Shown piece by piece: positions 33,113-41,433 of a stretch of 58,604 bases of DNA. The DNA is from an uncultured Bacteroides sp. (GTDB lineage Bacteria; Bacteroidota; Bacteroidia; Bacteroidales; Bacteroidaceae): NCBI GenBank assembly GCA_944320865.1, contig CALUJC010000020.1, positions 1-58,604 on the forward strand, given 5' to 3'. The notes beneath the pieces were generated by a model. The model saw only the letters and a program-made list of their open reading frames with translations. It searched no databases and had not been told where the DNA came from. The first letter of the stretch is position 1, and every line of letters begins with the position of its first letter. A program made the translations under genes and the position numbers.

Positions 33113-35104
33113 ATGATATCCGTAGAAGGACTCAAGGTAGAATTCAATGCCACTCCGCTGTTTGAAGACGTTTCTTATGTGATAAACAAGAAAGACCGCA
33201 TTGCACTGGTAGGAAAGAACGGTGCGGGCAAGTCGACCATGCTGAAGATATTGGCGGGCTTGCAGCAGCCTACGGCGGGCACGGTGGCTGTGCCACGCGA
33301 TTGCACCATCGGCTACCTGCCCCAGGTGATGAAGCTGGCCGATAGCCGCACGGTGATGCAGGAGGCCGAACAGGCTTTTGCACACATCCATGAGATGCAG
33401 GCCGACATTGACCGCATCAATGGGGAGCTGGCTGAGCGTACCGACTATGAGAGTGAGGATTACCAGAAACTGATAGAACGCTTTACGCACCTGAATGACC
33501 GTTTCCTGATGATGGGTGGCACCAATTACCAGGCGGAGATTGAGCGCACGTTGCAGGGCTTGGGCTTTGAACGTACAGACTTTGACCGTCCTACAAGCGA
33601 GTTTTCGGGCGGATGGCGTATGCGCATAGAGTTGGCGAAGCTGCTGTTGCAACGCCCCGACGTCCTGCTGCTGGACGAGCCTACCAATCACCTGGACATA
33701 GAGAGCATACAGTGGCTGGAGCAGTTCCTGGCCACGCGAGCCAATGCGGTGGTGCTGGTGAGCCACGACCGGGCTTTCCTGAACAACGTGACTACGCGCA
33801 CCATTGAAATCTCCTGCGGACATATCTATGATTACAAGGTGAAGTACGACGACTTTGTGCGCCTGCGCAAGGAACGCCGCGAGCAGCAGCTCCGCGCTTA
33901 CGAAAACCAGCAGAAACAGATAGAAGACACCGAGGCCTTCATCGAGCGCTTCCGCTACAAGGCCACCAAGGCCGTGCAGGTGCAGAGCCGCATCAAGCAG
34001 CTGGCCAAGCTGGAGCGCATAGAGGTGGACGAGGAAGACACATCGGCTCTCCGCCTTAAATTCACCTGCTCCAGCCGGAGCGGCAATTACCCCGTCATCT
34101 GCGAGAACGTGGCCAAGGCTTATGGCGACCATGTGGTGTTTCACGACGTGAACCTCACCATCAACCGGGGCGAGAAGGTGGCCTTCGTGGGCAAGAACGG
34201 CGAGGGTAAGTCTACGCTGGTGAAGTGCATCATGGGTGAGATTACCGACTACACTGGCCGCCTCACCCTGGGGCACAATGTGCAGATAGGCTATTTCGCG
34301 CAGAACCAGGCACAGCTGCTGGACGAGAACCTGACGGTGTTCGACACCATCGACCGGGTGGCTGTGGGTGACATCCGTACCCGCATACGCGACATATTGG
34401 GCGCCTTCATGTTTGGTGGCGAGGCATCGGAAAAGAAAGTCCGCGTGCTGAGCGGAGGCGAGCGTACGCGCCTGGCCATGATAAAGCTGTTGCTCGAACC
34501 GGTGAACTTCCTTATCCTCGACGAGCCTACCAACCACTTGGACATGCGTTCGAAGGACGTGCTGAAGGATGCTATCCGTGACTTTGACGGCACGGTAATT
34601 ATTGTGAGCCATGACCGTGATTTTCTCGACGGGCTGGCGACTAAGGTCTATGAGTTTGGGGGCGGCCTGGTGAAGGAGCACCTGGGAGGTATTTACGACT
34701 TCTTGCGCAGCAAGAACTCCGCTGCTCCCGACCTTTTGGGCAATGGCGAACGGCTGGATGCGCTTTTCCTGGACAAGGGCAAGGCAAAGTCCGCAGAAGA
34801 CGCTGCCTCCGCCAAGGGGAACGGCGGGGAGAAGTCGGCCCGCCTGTCTTACGAGGAACAGAAGGAGCGCAACAAGCGGTTGAAGAAACTGGAACGCCGT
34901 GTGGCCGATTGTGAGGCGGAGATTTCCGAGATAGAGTCGGCCATCGCCATACTGGAGGCGAAGATGGCCACGCCTGAAGGCGCCTCGGACATGTCGCTCT
35001 ACGACAGGCATCAGAAGCTCAAAGCCCGCCTCGATGCGGCCATGGAAGAGTGGGACGCCGCATCTACCGAGTTGGACGCTGAAAAAAACGGACAAACGGC
35101 ATGA
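33113..35104 (+). CDS. ABC-F family ATPase
   Basis: A 663-residue soluble protein with two ABC domains and no membrane segments. Domain 1 has Walker A GKNGAGKST near residue 36, signature FSGGWRMR near 164 and Walker B LLLDEPTNHLD. Domain 2 has GKNGEGKST near 362, LSGGERTR near 447 and LILDEPTNHLD. The inter-domain linker is charged and helical, and the C-terminus carries a coiled-coil tail (YEEQKERNKRLKKLERRVAD onward), as in Uup-like members. ABC-F proteins bind the ribosome to aid translation or protect it from antibiotics; the housekeeping role is likelier here because no resistance context is seen. Followed by a repeat array and the M13 peptidase gene. Confidence 0.92.
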   Translation: MISVEGLKVEFNATPLFEDVSYVINKKDRIALVGKNGAGKSTMLKILAGLQQPTAGTVAVPRDCTIGYLPQVMKLADSRTVMQEAEQAFAHIHEMQADIDRINGELAERTDYESEDYQKLIERFTHLNDRFLMMGGTNYQAEIERTLQGLGFERTDFDRPTSEFSGGWRMRIELAKLLLQRPDVLLLDEPTNHLDIESIQWLEQFLATRANAVVLVSHDRAFLNNVTTRTIEISCGHIYDYKVKYDDFVRLRKERREQQLRAYENQQKQIEDTEAFIERFRYKATKAVQVQSRIKQLAKLERIEVDEEDTSALRLKFTCSSRSGNYPVICENVAKAYGDHVVFHDVNLTINRGEKVAFVGKNGEGKSTLVKCIMGEITDYTGRLTLGHNVQIGYFAQNQAQLLDENLTVFDTIDRVAVGDIRTRIRDILGAFMFGGEASEKKVRVLSGGERTRLAMIKLLLEPVNFLILDEPTNHLDMRSKDVLKDAIRDFDGTVIIVSHDRDFLDGLATKVYEFGGGLVKEHLGGIYDFLRSKNSAAPDLLGNGERLDALFLDKGKAKSAEDAASAKGNGGEKSARLSYEEQKERNKRLKKLERRVADCEAEISEIESAIAILEAKMATPEGASDMSLYDRHQKLKARLDAAMEEWDAASTELDAEKNGQTA

Positions 35105-35147
35105 TGCCCCATACCCCCTTCAGAATACCTTGTAGCGGGGGCGTCGG

Positions 35148-35239
35148 ACAGTGTGCACACTCTCTGCCCGACACTATGCACACTCTCCTCCGGACAGTGT
35201 GCACACTCTTCGCCCCACATTGTACACACTGTCTGTGGG
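35148..35239. repeat. 23-bp palindromic tandem array, four units
   Basis: Units start at 35148, 35171, 35194 and 35217, exactly 23 bp apart. Their cores are ACAGTGTGCACACT, ACACTATGCACACT, ACAGTGTGCACACT and ACATTGTACACACT. Units 1 and 3 contain the perfect 12-bp palindrome AGTGTGCACACT. Spacers are pyrimidine-rich (for example CTCTGCCCG). The array sits between the ABC-F stop and the M13 peptidase start, in the latter's leader. Confidence 0.8.
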
Positions 35240-35292
35240 GGAGCGTTGGAAATGTAGAAAAAAGTTTACTAACCAAATATATTCAAACTATT

Positions 35293-37323
35293 ATGAACTT
35301 GAAACATTACCTTCCCGTTGCAGCCGCCTGCCTCGTCATGGCCAGCTGCAACACCGGCAAGACGGGCCAGACCATCGGCATCGAACTTGCCAACCTCGAC
35401 ACCACGGCCCTGCCGGGTACCGATTTTTATCAATACGCCTGCGGCGGCTGGATGAAAAACCATCCGCTCACGGCCGAATATTCGCAATACGGCTCCTTCA
35501 CCATCCTGGCCGAGGAGAACCGCAAGCAGATGCAAGGCCTCATTGAAGGGCTGGCCGCCCAGCAGCACGAGGCCGGCAGCGTGGCCCAGAAGGTGGGTGA
35601 TCTCTACAAGATTGCCATGGACAGCGTGAAGCTCAACCAAGACGGCATCGCCCCCATCAAGGCCGAGTTGGAGGAAATAGCTGCCTTGAAGGACAAGAAA
35701 GACGTATACGCCCTGCTTGGCTCGCTGGAACGCCGTGGCATTACCAGCTACCTGGGTACCGGCGTGGGTGCCGACCAGAAGAACAGCGCGATGAATGCCG
35801 TCTATACCGGACAGGCCGGCCTTTCGATGGGCGAGCGCGATTACTACCTGGCTACCGACGAGGCTACCACCAAGATACGCGAAGCCTTCAAGGTGCACGT
35901 GGTGAAGATGCTTCAGCTGGCCGGCTACGATGAGGCCACCGCACAGAAGACCCGCGACATCGTGATGGACGTGGAGACCCGCCTGGCAGAAGCCTTCCGC
36001 AGCATGGTGGAACTGCGCGACCCGCAAGCCAACTACAACAAGATGTCGATGGACGACGTGCGCAAGCAGACGCCTACCTTCAACTGGGATGCTTATCTGA
36101 CCAACCTCGGGCTGAAAGACGTGCAGGAAATCATCGTACAGCAGCCCGAAGCTTTGACAGCCGCCGCCAAGCTGCTCGACACCCTGCCCGTCGATCAACA
36201 GGTGCTTTACCTGCAATGGAAACTCATTGACCGCGCTGCATCTTTCTTGAGTGATGACATTGTGGAGCAGAACTTCGACTTCTACAGCCGCACCATGAGC
36301 GGTGCACAAGAGATGCAACCCCGCTGGAAGCGTGCCGTCTCCGTCACCAGCAGTGTGCTGGGCGAAGCCGTAGGCCAGATGTATGTGGAGAAATACTTCC
36401 CCGCCTCAGCCAAGGAACGCATGGTAGGCCTCGTGAAGAACCTGCAGGATGCCTTGGGCGAACGCATCAAGGCTCTGGAATGGATGAGCGACGAGACCAA
36501 GGCTAAAGCCCTGGAGAAACTGGCTGCCTTCCATGTCAAGATAGGCTATCCCGACAAGTGGAAAGACTACAGCAAGCTGGAGATAAAGAACGACTCCTAC
36601 TATGCCAACATAGAGCGTGCTACCGTATGGGCCAGCGATGAGAACATGGCCAAGGCCGGCAAGCCCGTGGACAAGGAAGAGTGGCACATGACCCCGCAGA
36701 CGGTGAATGCCTACTACAACCCCACGACCAATGAAATCTGCTTCCCCGCCGGTATCCTGCAGCCGCCTTTCTTCGACATGAATGCGGATGATGCCTTCAA
36801 CTACGGCGCCATCGGCGTAGTCATTGGCCACGAGATGACCCACGGATTCGACGACCAGGGCCGTCAATACGACAAGGAAGGCAACCTGACCGACTGGTGG
36901 ACAGCTGAGGATGCCGAGCGCTTCAATGAGCGTGCCCAGGTGATGGTGAACTTCTTCGACAGCATCCAAGTGGCTCCGGGTGTGCATGCCAACGGCAAGC
37001 AGACACTGGGCGAAAACATTGCCGACTACGGCGGCCTTCAGGTGTCTTACCAAGCCTTCAAGAAAGCTACAGCACAGAATCCGTTGCCTGTAGTAGACGG
37101 TTTGACTCCTGAACAACGTTTCTTCTTGGCCTATGCCGGCGTATGGGCCAATAACGTGCGTCCCGAATACGTGCTTTATCTGACGAAGATGGACGTACAC
37201 TCGTTGGGCGAATGGCGTGTAAACGGTGCATTGCCTCAAATTGATGCCTGGTACGAAGCTTTCAATATAACAGAAAACGATCCGATGTTCTTGCCTAAGG
37301 CTGAGCGGGTAGCCATTTGGTAA
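35293..37323 (+). CDS. M13-family (neprilysin-like) zinc endopeptidase lipoprotein
   Basis: About 676 residues from the ATG at 35293, where a lipoprotein signal begins (lipobox VMASC, Cys19); the frame upstream only runs through repeat sequence. The catalytic motif GHEMTHGFDDQGR places zinc ligands His513 and His517 with catalytic Glu514. The third ligand and following aspartate lie in GENIADYGG near residue 573. The conserved NAYYNPTTNEICFPAGILQP precedes the zinc site as in PepO/neprilysin. It degrades small peptides at the cell envelope. A clear terminator follows. Confidence 0.92.
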   Translation: MNLKHYLPVAAACLVMASCNTGKTGQTIGIELANLDTTALPGTDFYQYACGGWMKNHPLTAEYSQYGSFTILAEENRKQMQGLIEGLAAQQHEAGSVAQKVGDLYKIAMDSVKLNQDGIAPIKAELEEIAALKDKKDVYALLGSLERRGITSYLGTGVGADQKNSAMNAVYTGQAGLSMGERDYYLATDEATTKIREAFKVHVVKMLQLAGYDEATAQKTRDIVMDVETRLAEAFRSMVELRDPQANYNKMSMDDVRKQTPTFNWDAYLTNLGLKDVQEIIVQQPEALTAAAKLLDTLPVDQQVLYLQWKLIDRAASFLSDDIVEQNFDFYSRTMSGAQEMQPRWKRAVSVTSSVLGEAVGQMYVEKYFPASAKERMVGLVKNLQDALGERIKALEWMSDETKAKALEKLAAFHVKIGYPDKWKDYSKLEIKNDSYYANIERATVWASDENMAKAGKPVDKEEWHMTPQTVNAYYNPTTNEICFPAGILQPPFFDMNADDAFNYGAIGVVIGHEMTHGFDDQGRQYDKEGNLTDWWTAEDAERFNERAQVMVNFFDSIQVAPGVHANGKQTLGENIADYGGLQVSYQAFKKATAQNPLPVVDGLTPEQRFFLAYAGVWANNVRPEYVLYLTKMDVHSLGEWRVNGALPQIDAWYEAFNITENDPMFLPKAERVAIW

Positions 37324-37352
37324 GCGGGTATTCTCCCCTAATGCGTAAAAGT

Positions 37353-37387
37353 CCCTGTACGGATTAAGACTGTACAGGGGCTTTTTT
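37353..37387 (+). terminator. Rho-independent terminator of the M13 peptidase gene
   Basis: The stem CCCTGTAC (37353-37360) pairs with GTACAGGG (37372-37379) around an 11-base loop, followed by a run of six T. It lies 30 bp after the stop codon and separates this gene from the utilisation locus. Confidence 0.85.
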
Positions 37388-37513
37388 GTTTTTCTTCCAT
37401 TTCATAAGCCTCCTCTTTGAGGAAAATCTCAAAAAAACGATAAAAAGCATCGCGCGCTTTAGGAATGTAGTTGTCACGAAGCATCATAATAACAAATGCA
37501 TCATTTGACAACC

Positions 37514-39589
37514 ATGAAATATTCGATTAAAACCGTTGCCTTGTTGGCTTTGATGGCACATGCTGCGGCATGTCCGATATCTGCTGAACATCATTGTTAT
37601 AGCATGTTGAAAAACGATACTTTGATAATAGGGAATCAGGTTGTGGAGCGTAAGTTCTTGTGGAATGACGGGCAACTGATTACGCATAGTATTGTAGATA
37701 AAAAGGGAAATCATACCCTGTTTAATAAAGGGAATGCATGCGACTTTATGATTAATGCCAAGGAAAAAGCTTTTCCTTCAAATGCCCAGTATCAGATGAT
37801 GTGGGTAGAATCTAATTCCATTCACGAATCTTATCTGAAGACCATTATCACTTATGCGGTGGCGGATGTGCAGATTCGCAGGGAATACCGTATTTATGAA
37901 GATTGCCCGGTTATTGCGTGTGATACTTATTTAAAAGGTTCGTTGCACGATGTATCTGCAGCCCAAGAATTAAATGATGTGGCTAACCGTAAGAATATTG
38001 AATTTGCTGCCGATATGGAGTCACAACAAAAGAATGCGGTCTTGGACCAGTTGCATGTGGAAGGACAACACTGGCAAGCCAAGGCCGTAGAATTCCTGGA
38101 TGTTACGGACTGGAATAATAATCTGGTAGTGGAGCGCCGTTTTATCCCTTATCGTAAAAGAGGATATCGGGGTAATTTGCTGTTTGTTAAGAATATGGAA
38201 ACGGATGGCGGTTTCTTCTTCTTGAAAGAGGCGCCTTGTTCGGATGTGCAATTGGCTTATCCGGGAGCTGACTTTATTAGTGACTTTGGCAAATTTCAAG
38301 TCACCGGCTTGGGAATTACTTCAAAAGATATTACTCCGGACAATTGGGTGAAGGCTTATAGTTGTGCGTTGGGCATTTTTCGAGGAAATGAACTGGAGGC
38401 ACTGAAAGCCTTGCGCTCTTATCAGAAGAAACAACGTATGCTTCTTCCGGAAAGGGACGAAATGGTAATGATGAACACATGGGGAGACCGTAGTCAGGAC
38501 ACGAAAGTAAATGAAGCATTTTGCCTTCGGGAGTTGGAGTTGGCACATCGGCTTGGCATTACATATTTCCAGATAGATGACGGGTGGCAAGTAGGGAAAA
38601 GTCCCAATTCGGCCGTAGCGAAAGGGTCATTCAAAGACATCTGGAGTAACCCGGATTATTGGACACCGGATCCTGTAAAATATCCCCGGGGATTGGCGCC
38701 TATTGTAGAAAAAGGGAAGCAGTTGGGCATAGAGATAGGTATCTGGTTCAATCCCAGCATACAGAATGATTTTGCCGATTGGGAGAAGGATGCCAATGCA
38801 TTGATAAAACTGTATCACGATTATGGCATACGTACGTTTAAAATAGATGGGCTTAACATAGCAAATAAACGGGCAGAAGTAAATCTGCGCAAAATGTTTG
38901 ATAAGGTGCTACAGGTGACTAATAATCAGGCAATTTTCAATCTTGATGTGACGGCAGGGAAGCGTGGCGGCTATTTCTATTTTAATGAATATGGAAACAT
39001 CTTTTTGGAAAACCGCTATACGGATTGGCAGAATTATTATCCATATTGGACACTGCGCAACCTATGGATGCTGTCCAAATACGTGCCGGCAGAAAAACTC
39101 CAAATAGAATTCTTGAACAAGTGGAGGAATACGGAGAAATACGAAGAAGACCTTTTTGCACCGGCCAACTATTCCTTTGAATACCTCTTTGCCAGCACCA
39201 TGGCAGCCCAGCCTTTGGCATGGTTGGAAGCATCTAATTTACCGGAAGATGCCTATGATATTCAGCCTGTTGTAAAACGATACAAGGAAGTAAGCCACGA
39301 CTTTCATCAAGGAACGATATTACCCGTTGGCGAAGAACCTTCCGGCAGGTCGTGGACAGGTTTCCAGTCTATTACTTCTGAGGGAGAAGGGTATTTGTTG
39401 ATTTTTCGCGAGAAAACTCTTGATGAGAAGGAGGAATTATGCACGTGGCTTCCGGAGGGGGAACGGGTGAAGCTAGTCCCTGTTTTGGGAGTAGGAAAAG
39501 CCATGGAAGTGATGGCAGGCAGAGACGGGCGAATAGGAGTTACGCTCCCCCAGTCAAACAGTTATGTACTTTATAAATATACATATTAA
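37514..39589 (+). CDS. GH36-like alpha-galactosidase (clan GH-D)
   Basis: About 691 residues from the ATG at 37514 (Sec signal, MKYSIKTVALLALM). An N-terminal beta-sandwich (to about residue 300) is followed by a TIM barrel with MMNTWGDRS, the family-D motif YFQIDDGWQ near residue 354, and IRTFKIDGLN near residue 445, where the aspartate fits the nucleophile. A C-terminal sheet domain ends the protein. It would remove terminal alpha-galactose or a related sugar in the periplasm. It is the first gene of a six-gene plus-strand operon with very short gaps. Confidence 0.7.
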   Translation: MKYSIKTVALLALMAHAAACPISAEHHCYSMLKNDTLIIGNQVVERKFLWNDGQLITHSIVDKKGNHTLFNKGNACDFMINAKEKAFPSNAQYQMMWVESNSIHESYLKTIITYAVADVQIRREYRIYEDCPVIACDTYLKGSLHDVSAAQELNDVANRKNIEFAADMESQQKNAVLDQLHVEGQHWQAKAVEFLDVTDWNNNLVVERRFIPYRKRGYRGNLLFVKNMETDGGFFFLKEAPCSDVQLAYPGADFISDFGKFQVTGLGITSKDITPDNWVKAYSCALGIFRGNELEALKALRSYQKKQRMLLPERDEMVMMNTWGDRSQDTKVNEAFCLRELELAHRLGITYFQIDDGWQVGKSPNSAVAKGSFKDIWSNPDYWTPDPVKYPRGLAPIVEKGKQLGIEIGIWFNPSIQNDFADWEKDANALIKLYHDYGIRTFKIDGLNIANKRAEVNLRKMFDKVLQVTNNQAIFNLDVTAGKRGGYFYFNEYGNIFLENRYTDWQNYYPYWTLRNLWMLSKYVPAEKLQIEFLNKWRNTEKYEEDLFAPANYSFEYLFASTMAAQPLAWLEASNLPEDAYDIQPVVKRYKEVSHDFHQGTILPVGEEPSGRSWTGFQSITSEGEGYLLIFREKTLDEKEELCTWLPEGERVKLVPVLGVGKAMEVMAGRDGRIGVTLPQSNSYVLYKYTY

Positions 39590-39600
39590 CAGGGAAATCA

Positions 39601-41415
39601 ATGAAAAAGAGATTGTATTTGTTCCTCTTACTGGCTGCATTGTTCAGTGTCGGAGGCGAAAAGCTGTGTGCGCAAAAGTTGTTGGCTAATGTTTATGGCC
39701 GGCATTATGTGTCACTAAATGGAGAGTGGAATGCTATTGTGGACCTTTACGGGCAAGGACACAGAATGCAAGTTTACAAAAATCGGAAGCCGACTGATAA
39801 TAAACAGTTTTACGAGTATTCTTTCGACAGAGGATTGGTATTGAATGTTCCTGGTGATTGGAACTCGCAAATGCCCGAATTGAAATATTATGAGGGAACC
39901 GTGTGGTATGGAAGGCACTTGAATCGTCCGGAAAATGCAGAAAACAATCGCCTTTATCTTTATTTCGGAGCGGTTAGTTATCGCTGCAAGGTCTACTTGA
40001 ATGGGGAGGAAATAGCCAGTCATGAGGGAGGCTTTACTCCATTTCAGGTGGAAGTGACAGATAAGCTGAGGGATATCGATAACTTCTTGGCATTGGAGGT
40101 GAATAATACGCGTACTCCGGATGCTATACCTGCCATGTCTTTTGATTGGTGGAATTACGGAGGCATTACGCGCGATGTCATGCTTATCTGTGTGCCTCAA
40201 GTTCATATTGCAGATTATTTTGTGCAGCTTGATAAGTACAGAAAGGACTTGATTCATGCTACAGTTACTTTGTCTGAAGCCAAGGCGCATCAGGCAGTGC
40301 AAATTTCGATTCCGGAATTGAAAGTCCGTACTACTTTGGAAACCGATAATAATGGTGTGGCGAAGGCCAGCATACCAGTAAAAAAACTGCAACGCTGGTC
40401 TCCGGAAATGCCTAAGCTCTATGACGTGTCGATTACTGCCGGTGATGACCATGTGAATGAGAAAATAGGTTTCCGTAATCTTTATGTCAAAGGGGAAGAT
40501 GTTTTCTTAAATGACCGGCCTGTATTTCTGCGCAGCATATCATTCCACGAAGAAATTCCTCAGCGGAGCGGAAGGGCATTCTCTGAGTCGGATGCTGTTA
40601 TGCTGTTGTCCGAGGCCAAGGCTTTGGGGGCAAACATGATTCGTTTGGCACATTATCCGCAAAATGAATATACGGTTCGCTTGGCAGAGAAAATGGGATT
40701 CTTGTTGTGGGAGGAAATTCCCATCTGGCAAGGTATTGATTTTAAGAATAATGATACTCGTTTGAAAGCGGGAAATATGATAGCAGAGATGGTGCAGCGC
40801 GATAAGAACCGGTGTGCCCTTTCCTTTTGGGGCATTGCCAATGAGACCGCGACATCGGAGCCGCGCAATGAGTTCTTGAAATATCTGAAACGGCGTTGCA
40901 CGGATATTGATTCTACCCGTCTTATCGTGGCTGCATTCGACCTGGCATTCTTCAACAAGCAGACTCAAAAGTTTGAGATGAATGACACCATTATCAATAT
41001 CCTGGATGTTGTGGCTGTGAATAAATACATGGGCTGGTATCATGACTGGCCTGTGACGCCGGACAAGGCTGCCTGGAATGTGGCTTCCGGCAAGCCGTTG
41101 ATTATCTCCGAGTTTGGTGGCGAAGCTCTTTATGGCAAGCACGGCGAGGCTGCAAAGAAAAGCTCGTGGAGCGAAGATTATCAGGCACAGTTGTATAGGG
41201 ATAATTTGAAAATGTTTGAAAACATACCCAACCTGCGTGGTATATCGCCTTGGGTGCTGTTCGATTTTCGTTCGCCTTTCCGTTTTCATCCTTACCAAGG
41301 AGGGGAGTGGAACCGTAAAGGTTTGGTCTCCGACCAAGGGCAGCGCAAAAAGGCTTGGTATATCATGAATGAATATTATAAACAAAAAAGATTAGAAGAT
41401 TTATCTAACAACTAA
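39601..41415 (+). CDS. GH2 glycoside hydrolase (beta-glucuronidase/beta-galactosidase type)
   Basis: A 604-residue secreted enzyme (signal cleaved near LCAQ). Its layout is standard for GH2: a jelly-roll sugar-binding domain (about 30-180, with YLYFGAVSYRCKVYLNGEEI), an immunoglobulin-like domain (about 185-285) and a TIM barrel (about 290-595). The acid/base Glu is in FWGIANETATSE near residue 418 and the nucleophile in IISEFGGEA near residue 504. The compact length resembles beta-glucuronidases more than LacZ. It starts 11 bp after the GH36-like gene. Confidence 0.87.
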   Translation: MKKRLYLFLLLAALFSVGGEKLCAQKLLANVYGRHYVSLNGEWNAIVDLYGQGHRMQVYKNRKPTDNKQFYEYSFDRGLVLNVPGDWNSQMPELKYYEGTVWYGRHLNRPENAENNRLYLYFGAVSYRCKVYLNGEEIASHEGGFTPFQVEVTDKLRDIDNFLALEVNNTRTPDAIPAMSFDWWNYGGITRDVMLICVPQVHIADYFVQLDKYRKDLIHATVTLSEAKAHQAVQISIPELKVRTTLETDNNGVAKASIPVKKLQRWSPEMPKLYDVSITAGDDHVNEKIGFRNLYVKGEDVFLNDRPVFLRSISFHEEIPQRSGRAFSESDAVMLLSEAKALGANMIRLAHYPQNEYTVRLAEKMGFLLWEEIPIWQGIDFKNNDTRLKAGNMIAEMVQRDKNRCALSFWGIANETATSEPRNEFLKYLKRRCTDIDSTRLIVAAFDLAFFNKQTQKFEMNDTIINILDVVAVNKYMGWYHDWPVTPDKAAWNVASGKPLIISEFGGEALYGKHGEAAKKSSWSEDYQAQLYRDNLKMFENIPNLRGISPWVLFDFRSPFRFHPYQGGEWNRKGLVSDQGQRKKAWYIMNEYYKQKRLEDLSNN

Positions 41416-41433
41416 AGTTATAACACTATTGCC

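Noticed and set aside
33095-35095. 666-codon minus-strand frame opposite the ABC-F gene
   Set aside because: Antisense shadow of a gene with all ABC motifs; the long frame comes from codon bias.
35101-35292. Longer N-terminus for the M13 peptidase (start at 35101)
   Set aside because: The extension runs through the 23-bp array and would bury the lipoprotein signal peptide.
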